DNA from: Candidatus Nanohaloarchaea archaeon
GTDB lineage: Archaea; Nanohalarchaeota; Nanosalinia; Nanosalinales; JAHENU01
Direction: 5' to 3'
Assembly (NCBI GenBank): GCA_018609855.1
Contig: JAHENU010000026.1
Location: forward strand, 1-6,683
Length of the DNA: 6,683 nt
Shown here one piece after another: positions 1 through 3,968 of the stretch (the stretch's first letter is position 1; each line of letters starts with the position of its first letter). The notes below the pieces were generated by a model. That model was not told where the DNA came from. It did not search any database and saw only the letters and a program-made list of their open reading frames with translations. The translations under genes and the position numbers were made by a program.

Positions 1-379
1 GCAAGCGGAGTTTCACCAGGAATATGCCGTCACCTGGCAGGAAGCTGATGTAGCAACGTTTCAGAAGGAAGGATTTGATACCTGTATTATGAATCCGCCA
101 TTCGGCCTCCAGACAAAAGATGCGAATCTGACATTTCTTGAAACAGCGACACAGTGTGCTTCAGTCACCTATGCACTGCTCCACAGTTCATATGAAAAAA
201 TAGATGAGACCTATGCATTCTATGAATCATGGGCGCACCAACGACACATGGAACTACAAATACTGCAGTCATTTCCGTACACTATTCCAAAAACACATGG
301 ATTTCATAGAGAAAAGAAAAGAACGACAGAAATGGATTTGTATCGATTCACCGCAGCAGATATAGAGCGCGGAGGGTAA
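1..379 (+). CDS. METTL5-like N6-adenine rRNA methyltransferase, C-terminal part (5' truncated)
   Basis: The reading frame is open from the left edge (first full codon at 2) to a TAA at 377-379, so the N-terminus, including most of the SAM-binding half, lies outside the window. The segment reads as a Rossmann methyltransferase: an acidic strand (QEADVATF) leads to the catalytic NPPFG motif at 92-106, typical of amino-methyltransferases acting on adenine. The downstream part, with FLETA, then IPKTHGFHREKK and a final DLYRF strand, matches the archaeal/eukaryotic METTL5 family, whose human member makes m6A in 18S rRNA. Substrate in this organism is inferred from the family. The ATG at 89 lies inside the catalytic motif and is not the real start. 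The codons for the C-terminal ERGG contain GGAGGG, which may be coincidence. No partner gene is visible downstream. Confidence 0.8.
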   Translation, partial: QAEFHQEYAVTWQEADVATFQKEGFDTCIMNPPFGLQTKDANLTFLETATQCASVTYALLHSSYEKIDETYAFYESWAHQRHMELQILQSFPYTIPKTHGFHREKKRTTEMDLYRFTAADIERGG

Positions 380-426
380 GAGACATGAGCGACAGGAACG
401 CAGGAGAATGTTTTACATCATGAACA

Positions 427-456
427 GATTTTGCTTTTCTAACTTGTCTTTCGTCT
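427..456 (+). terminator. T-rich probable archaeal terminator of the methyltransferase transcript
   Basis: About 50 bases after the stop codon the plus strand has several T tracts in close succession (ATTTTG, CTTTTC, GTCTTTCG). Archaeal RNA polymerase terminates at such U-rich tracts without needing a hairpin. The position between convergent genes supports the call; there is no strong stem. Confidence 0.4.
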
Positions 457-468
457 TGCCACAAAGTT

Positions 469-482
469 AACAAAAAGACCGT
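469..482 (-). terminator. T-tract probable terminator of the tRNA/HerA transcript
   Basis: On the minus strand the sequence reads GGTCTTTTTGTT, a five-T run starting about 45 bases after the mature tRNA 3' end. This is the expected kind of archaeal U-tract terminator. The call rests on composition and position only. Confidence 0.4.
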
Positions 483-505
483 CATATGGAGGCTCAATCT
501 GCGAA

Positions 506-517
506 CTGGATATCCAG
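506..517. repeat. 12-base perfect palindrome in the tRNA 3' trailer
   Basis: CTGGATATCCAG is self-complementary and lies three bases beyond the tRNA discriminator base on the minus strand. In the precursor RNA it could fold as a four-pair stem with an AUAU loop directly beside the tRNase Z cleavage site. It could help processing or be chance. Confidence 0.35.
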
Positions 518-520
518 GTC

Positions 521-593
521 TGGGTCGGGGCGGAATCGAACCGCCGATCTCTGCCTTGTAAGGGCAGCGTCATAACCGCTAGACCACCGACCC
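521..593 (-). tRNA. tRNA-Val (anticodon UAC)
   Basis: The minus strand folds into a complete 73-base cloverleaf. The acceptor stem GGGTCGG/CCGACCC pairs fully. The D arm is GTC/GAC with GG in the loop. The anticodon stem CTGCC/GGCAG encloses the loop CTTACAA, giving anticodon TAC at 560-558, which reads valine GUA-type codons. The variable loop is AGATC, and the T arm is GGCGG/CCGCC around TTCGATT. The discriminator base is A, and CCA is not encoded (GACC follows), so it must be added enzymatically. There is no intron. The gene starts 40 bases after the HerA-type stop codon on the same strand. I see no clear TATA box in that gap, so co-transcription with the ATPase gene is possible. Confidence 0.96.
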
Positions 594-633
594 ACCCAGT
601 GATACTGTACTGTAAAGGCGAGGACAGCAATAC

Positions 634-2538
634 TTAAACAGCTTCTCCCGTGATACCGTCGTACACTTCCTCACTGCCTGCATAATAGGGATAGTAGGCT
701 AAGCTGACAGTCCCATTTTCATATACATACCGGGTTTTATGCTGTGCTATTTCATCTTTGCTAATAGTATGCCGCAACACATGCGCCTGATGTGGACGTA
801 TATTCTCTAGTGTACGCTCATATGGTGCTGTAACTACACTGAAATACAGTTGATCGCCTGATTCTTCAGCTACCAGCAATTGGTTCTCCACCATCCGTTC
901 TAACACCGCATTTAAATCTGATAAAGACCACTCTAACTGATCAAGTAACGCTTCACGTGACACAGGCTGTTCCTGTGCAATGGAGTAGATTTGCCGTTCG
1001 CTATAGGATAATTGTGGCCGCTGATACTGCAGCGATCCATCTTTTCCATCTATAACTACATAGTGTTCTCCATCGTCTACCAGCCAGAGCGGGTAATACA
1101 CCAATTCCACTGTATTTCCAATGTCTTCTGGAGCGAGCTGCGCTGGAAAGACAACTACCTGACCTTGCTCTTCTTCCGTGCTTAACGTGTTCGTGTTGCC
1201 TCCATGTTGTGTCTTTCTCGCCCGAATCTCTGTGATAATTGGATACTCCTTCCCCAATACAACACCGACTCCAGCAGGCAAGCCGCTGATAGTCTCTTTT
1301 ACTGAAGCCGTGATGCCTTCAAACGACTTGGAGACCGCATTCAGATCATTGGGATTAGTCAAGCGCATAATGACCTGGCTGTTACATTGTGATAGCACAT
1401 TATTGTCTACTCGAGCCGGGCGCTGCGAGACAATTTGTAGCCCAAAGCCAAATTTACGGCCTTCGGAAGCAATAGTCCGGAGCATAGAGGAACAAATAGC
1501 AGTCCCAAAGTTCCGCTCTGGTAAGTAATTATGAGATTCTTCCACTGTAAAGATCATACTTGGAATGGCATCTTGTTTACGGAGTTGAAACAGTTCTTTG
1601 CTGAGCTTGTAGACTACAGCTTCCTGAATGTCAGGATCCACGCCTTTGAGGTTAATAATAGTTGCTTGCCCCGGCTGCACCAATGAATGCAGATCCACAG
1701 GATCGTCGGAAAAAAGGCCAGCATTTGCGAGCACATCCAACATACTAATGAGAGACCACTTTGCTTTAGATTGCGATTGCTGGCAGGTCTCAATTAACGC
1801 ATTGAGAGAATATGTATCCGGCAAATCTTTAATAGCCGTGTATAATAAACCGAGCTGGGAATTGTTAAGGGACGTAGGCAGCAGCTGATCAATTTCAGAC
1901 GGATCAAGGTTTTTATCAGAAAAAGCCAACTGCTCTGCGTGCGGATTAATATATCTATCAGTCGACAATTCACGCACAGGATATTTTTGAGAAGTAATGC
2001 CAAATTTTTCTGCTTCTTTATCACTTATGGCATCGTTGAAAACTCCTAAACTACTGTATTCGCCGTGTGGATCAATAATCACAACTGGAATGTCCTTTTC
2101 AAGTAATTCCTCAATGATTACAGCAGTCAAGTAACTTTTACCAGCTCCAGTTTGCGCAAGTACGGCCATGTGTTTGTACAAAGCGTCAGGATTCAATTTA
2201 ATCGGTAATTGAGCATGTGATTCTAAATTACCAATATACAAACCTTCAGTATCTAATCCTAATGTATCGGCAATAATGGTTTCGTTCGCGAGGTACACCA
2301 TCGAATTTGGTTTTAATGCCTGCCGTGGCCGTTTAAGCATACCTTTTTCCCGATAACCAATAACAGTGGCTTCAGCTTCTGTTTGCCCGTCCTCGTGTTT
2401 CCAAACCTCCTGAACTTGACTGAGAATCCAAACGTCATCTTTTTGTGTTGTTACAAAATCAAATTTCTTTACATCATTGTATGCTTGGAAGTGAAAGCCA
2501 GAGGTCGAAACAGTACCAGTAATTTCACCGATTAACAT
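634..2538 (-). CDS. HerA-family (FtsK/HerA superfamily) hexameric ATPase / DNA translocase
   Basis: A 634-residue HerA-type P-loop ATPase. The N-terminal ~80 residues form a HAS-barrel (IGEITGTVSTSGFHF). Walker A is AQTGAGKS at 128-135, followed by the HerA signature DPHGEY at 156-161. The Walker B region MIFTVEESHNYLPE has its acidic pair at 333-334. The sensor segment SQRPARVDNNVLSQC (371-385) and the RLTNPNDL strand are typical of archaeal HerA. The C-terminal ~180 residues are less standard: a probable winged helix (about 512-558) and two similar YYP...DG..G segments. Family members move duplex DNA and act with NurA and Mre11-Rad50 in end resection, but none of these partners is adjacent. 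I prefer the ATG at 2538 because homologues begin at the MxIGE strand and GAGAG lies 8 bases upstream. A TTG at 2583 would add 15 unconvincing residues. Confidence 0.9.
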   Translation of the reverse strand: MLIGEITGTVSTSGFHFQAYNDVKKFDFVTTQKDDVWILSQVQEVWKHEDGQTEAEATVIGYREKGMLKRPRQALKPNSMVYLANETIIADTLGLDTEGLYIGNLESHAQLPIKLNPDALYKHMAVLAQTGAGKSYLTAVIIEELLEKDIPVVIIDPHGEYSSLGVFNDAISDKEAEKFGITSQKYPVRELSTDRYINPHAEQLAFSDKNLDPSEIDQLLPTSLNNSQLGLLYTAIKDLPDTYSLNALIETCQQSQSKAKWSLISMLDVLANAGLFSDDPVDLHSLVQPGQATIINLKGVDPDIQEAVVYKLSKELFQLRKQDAIPSMIFTVEESHNYLPERNFGTAICSSMLRTIASEGRKFGFGLQIVSQRPARVDNNVLSQCNSQVIMRLTNPNDLNAVSKSFEGITASVKETISGLPAGVGVVLGKEYPIITEIRARKTQHGGNTNTLSTEEEQGQVVVFPAQLAPEDIGNTVELVYYPLWLVDDGEHYVVIDGKDGSLQYQRPQLSYSERQIYSIAQEQPVSREALLDQLEWSLSDLNAVLERMVENQLLVAEESGDQLYFSVVTAPYERTLENIRPHQAHVLRHTISKDEIAQHKTRYVYENGTVSLAYYPYYAGSEEVYDGITGEAV

Positions 2539-2583
2539 ACCCTTTTCTCTCAGAGATAGTTTTAATAAGATGGTAATATCCAA

Positions 2584-2676
2584 ACATTCGGATGTACGGT
2601 TTGACTAATAATACTACCAATTAAAGGCAACAATTAGCTAATAAAAGGTTTTATATCTCCGTATCCGAAATATAAT
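2584..2676. promoter_or_regulatory. Shared divergent promoter region with inverted repeat
   Basis: This gap lies between the oppositely oriented ATPase and pilin operon. It contains an imperfect inverted repeat: the arm at 2587-2599 (TTCGGATGTACGG) matches the complement of 2659-2669 (CCGTATCCGAA) apart from two extra bases. It also contains a 10-base palindrome, ATTAGCTAAT, at 2633-2642. A TATA-like TATTATTA on the minus strand (2613-2606) could serve the ATPase gene with a start near 2583-2587. The repeat arms sit between each proposed TATA box and gene start, where archaeal repressors often bind. The regulatory role is inference. Confidence 0.5.
2641..2657 (+). promoter_or_regulatory. BRE/TATA promoter of the pilin operon (leaderless start)
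   Basis: TTTATATC at 2650-2657 is a good archaeal TATA box, preceded by the A-rich ATAAAAGG that could act as BRE. The box centre is about 24 bases before the ATG at 2677, so transcription should begin at or within a few bases of the start codon. No Shine-Dalgarno motif lies upstream of that ATG (GAAATATAAT), consistent with a leaderless first gene. Confidence 0.65.
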
Positions 2677-3087
2677 ATGCGCTTCACCGGCCAATCAGGC
2701 ATTGAATTTATGGTCATCATTGGATTTGCACTTCTGGCACTGTCACCATTTCTCTTCAATACGCAGAATATCGCTGATGATCTTACAAGAATTACACGAA
2801 CACAGCAAGCAGAGAACGCAGTACAAACTTTGAAGTCAGGAGCAGAACTTATACATGCACAAGGTTACCCAGCACGCACAGTAGTTGATATAAAGCTACC
2901 TGCAGGAGTCACTAACACATCCGTTGATAATACGGCAATACAGCTCAGCATACGAACACCAGAAGGAAAAGAACAAGTCTATGCCATCACCGAATTTAAT
3001 GTGTCCGGTACTGTGCCAACGTCACAAGGCCAACATAGCATACAATTGATTTCTGAGGGGAATTATGTCAACATTACCGATGCATAG
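2677..3087 (+). CDS. Pilin-like protein 1, class III signal peptide
   Basis: A 136-residue protein with an archaeal class III prepilin signal: leader MRFTG, probable cleavage before Gln6, then QSGIEF with Glu at +5 and a hydrophobic helix of about 20 residues (MVIIGFALLALSPFLF). In this family a prepilin-type peptidase cuts before the Gln and the hydrophobic helix packs into the filament core. The mature part has a helical segment (about 25-55) and then a beta-rich head with three N-glycosylation sequons (NTS, NVS, NIT). There are no cysteines. It is the first gene of the operon and appears leaderless. Its 3' end overlaps the next gene by 23 bases. It may be the major subunit or a minor one; I cannot tell which. 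I do not recognise a named family for the head domain. Confidence 0.82.
   Translation: MRFTGQSGIEFMVIIGFALLALSPFLFNTQNIADDLTRITRTQQAENAVQTLKSGAELIHAQGYPARTVVDIKLPAGVTNTSVDNTAIQLSIRTPEGKEQVYAITEFNVSGTVPTSQGQHSIQLISEGNYVNITDA
3055..3060 (+). promoter_or_regulatory. Ribosome binding site deciding the start of pilin-like protein 2
   Basis: GAGGGG ends four bases before the ATG at 3065. This favours 3065 over the in-frame ATG at 3080, which would place the start directly before HRGQ and lacks a well-spaced site. The site lies inside the coding sequence of the preceding gene, indicating translational coupling. Confidence 0.65.
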
Positions 3088-3484
3088 AGGCCAAATTTCT
3101 ACAGAATTTGTAACTATTCTTGTATTCACACTGATTATCTTCAGTGTTTACTACAGTGTAGTTAGTTTTCAATATACACAAGCAGTCAGCACTTTCCGCG
3201 ACATACAGGCAGAGACGATAGTAGAACGGACAACAGCTACGCTTGATCTAGTGCTTTCCCAAAATACGAATGTTACATGGAATATGTACTTACCTCCCCA
3301 GATTGCGAAAGCAGACTACAATATTTCTCTGAGTGATACTGGAAATGCAACCTTAGCGGTGGTGGACATCAACGGCAATACTATTATAGAAAGATCAGCA
3401 GCGCCACGGACAGAGGGCAATATTAGCCAAGGACACAATACCGTAGAAAATCGAGGAGGGGTGTTACATGTCTCCCAGCCATAA
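3065..3484 (+). CDS. Pilin-like protein 2, class III signal peptide
   Basis: A 139-residue protein with the leader MSTLPMHRG, a predicted cut before Gln10, the core QISTEF (Glu at +5) and a hydrophobic helix (VTILVFTLIIFSVYYSVV). This is the standard archaeal pilin-type N-terminus. A helical stretch follows to about residue 65, and then a small beta-rich head with four sequons (NVT, NIS, NAT, NIS). There are no cysteines. It overlaps its upstream neighbour by 23 bases and the downstream gene by 17, so it is surely in the same transcript. It is similar in length and plan to protein 1, but the head is different, suggesting different subunits of one structure and not a recent duplication. The alternative start at 3080 would shorten the leader to four residues. 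Confidence 0.82.
   Translation: MSTLPMHRGQISTEFVTILVFTLIIFSVYYSVVSFQYTQAVSTFRDIQAETIVERTTATLDLVLSQNTNVTWNMYLPPQIAKADYNISLSDTGNATLAVVDINGNTIIERSAAPRTEGNISQGHNTVENRGGVLHVSQP
3453..3461 (+). promoter_or_regulatory. Ribosome binding site of pilin-like protein 3
   Basis: GAGGAGGGG lies six bases before the ATG at 3468, inside the end of the preceding gene. It is a very strong Shine-Dalgarno match and fixes the start of protein 3. Confidence 0.7.
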
Positions 3485-3968
3485 TGGCCAGGTGTTTTCA
3501 GCAGATGCAACTATCGGCCTCTCGCTATTCGTAGTGACGCTTGTCCTATCAATAACATTACTGAACACCCATATGCAAGACAAGATAGAGATAGCACGGG
3601 AAGAACGCGCTTCCCAAATAGCATTCCAGGCAGCCGATTTTCTCATTAGAACACCGGGCTTTCCTTCCGATTGGGATGCAAATACAGTGCAACTCATTGG
3701 ATTAGCAGATCCGGCTTACATCATACAACCGGAGAAAGTAACACAATTAGATACGCTATCGTATGCACAAATACGTGCTCATTTGAAAACACAACCCTAT
3801 GACATACTCATTAACATCACAGATCCATCATATTCAGAGACGGCTGGCCAGAATTGGCCGCAATCCGCTGCCATTGTAGCACAAGAGTCGCGCACCGTAC
3901 TTATCGAACACACCAATCGAACACGAAGAGGCACTGTGGAGGTGACAGTATGGCGCGACGATATATGA
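3468..3968 (+). CDS. Pilin-like protein 3, QxFSxDA-type N-terminus
   Basis: A 166-residue membrane-anchored protein. The leader MSPSHNG is followed by QVFSADA and a hydrophobic helix (IGLSLFVVTLVLSITLL), so it resembles a class III prepilin, but the acidic residue is Asp at +6 instead of Glu at +5. After the helix comes a charged helical segment (DKIEIAREER). The sequence LIRTPGFPSDWD (about 60-71) and LIGLADP (about 76-82) follow, a combination I recognise from archaeal pilin-like proteins that accompany class III pilins and vWA proteins. The head ends in beta strands with two sequons (NIT, NRT). There are no cysteines. Overlaps of 17 bases upstream and 19 downstream, each with a strong ribosome binding site, indicate coupled translation. 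It is probably a minor pilin pairing with the large protein that follows. Confidence 0.8.
   Translation: MSPSHNGQVFSADATIGLSLFVVTLVLSITLLNTHMQDKIEIAREERASQIAFQAADFLIRTPGFPSDWDANTVQLIGLADPAYIIQPEKVTQLDTLSYAQIRAHLKTQPYDILINITDPSYSETAGQNWPQSAAIVAQESRTVLIEHTNRTRRGTVEVTVWRDDI
3938..3945 (+). promoter_or_regulatory. Ribosome binding site of the large adhesin
   Basis: GGAGGTGA, the full archaeal anti-16S complement, ends four bases before the ATG at 3950. It decides this start over the in-frame ATG at 3965. Confidence 0.75.

Larger units (their letters stand above)
380..520. other. Non-coding convergent intergenic stretch
   Basis: This stretch lies between the methyltransferase stop and the 3' end of the minus-strand tRNA. 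I see no convincing gene. Two tiny open frames (starts at 385 and 408) are too short and lack family features. It holds T-rich tracts on both strands and a palindrome just beyond the tRNA 3' end, which fits a transcript-end region between convergent units. Confidence 0.6.

Noticed and set aside
385..423. Twelve-codon frame starting at ATG 385, eight bases after GGAGGG
   Set aside because: The spacing to the Shine-Dalgarno-like motif is good, but the motif encodes the conserved-looking end of the methyltransferase and the peptide has no recognisable features. It is too short to support without conservation data.
408..470. Twenty-codon hydrophobic frame after AGGAG
   Set aside because: The motif is only one base from the ATG, the frame runs through the T-rich terminator-like region, and its hydrophobicity simply reflects the T tracts.
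439..630. 63-codon minus-strand frame
   Set aside because: It spans the complete tRNA-Val gene, so the open frame is incidental.
1178..1888. Plus-strand frames opposite the HerA-type gene
   Set aside because: They lie entirely within a well-supported ATPase coding sequence with all family motifs and show no family resemblance of their own.
634..3968. HerA-type ATPase as the pilus assembly motor
   Set aside because: Pilus motors belong to the PilB/GspE/TadA-type secretion ATPases. The motifs here (HAS-barrel, DPHGEY, SQRPARVD) are those of the DNA-translocating HerA family, and the gene is transcribed away from the pilin operon.
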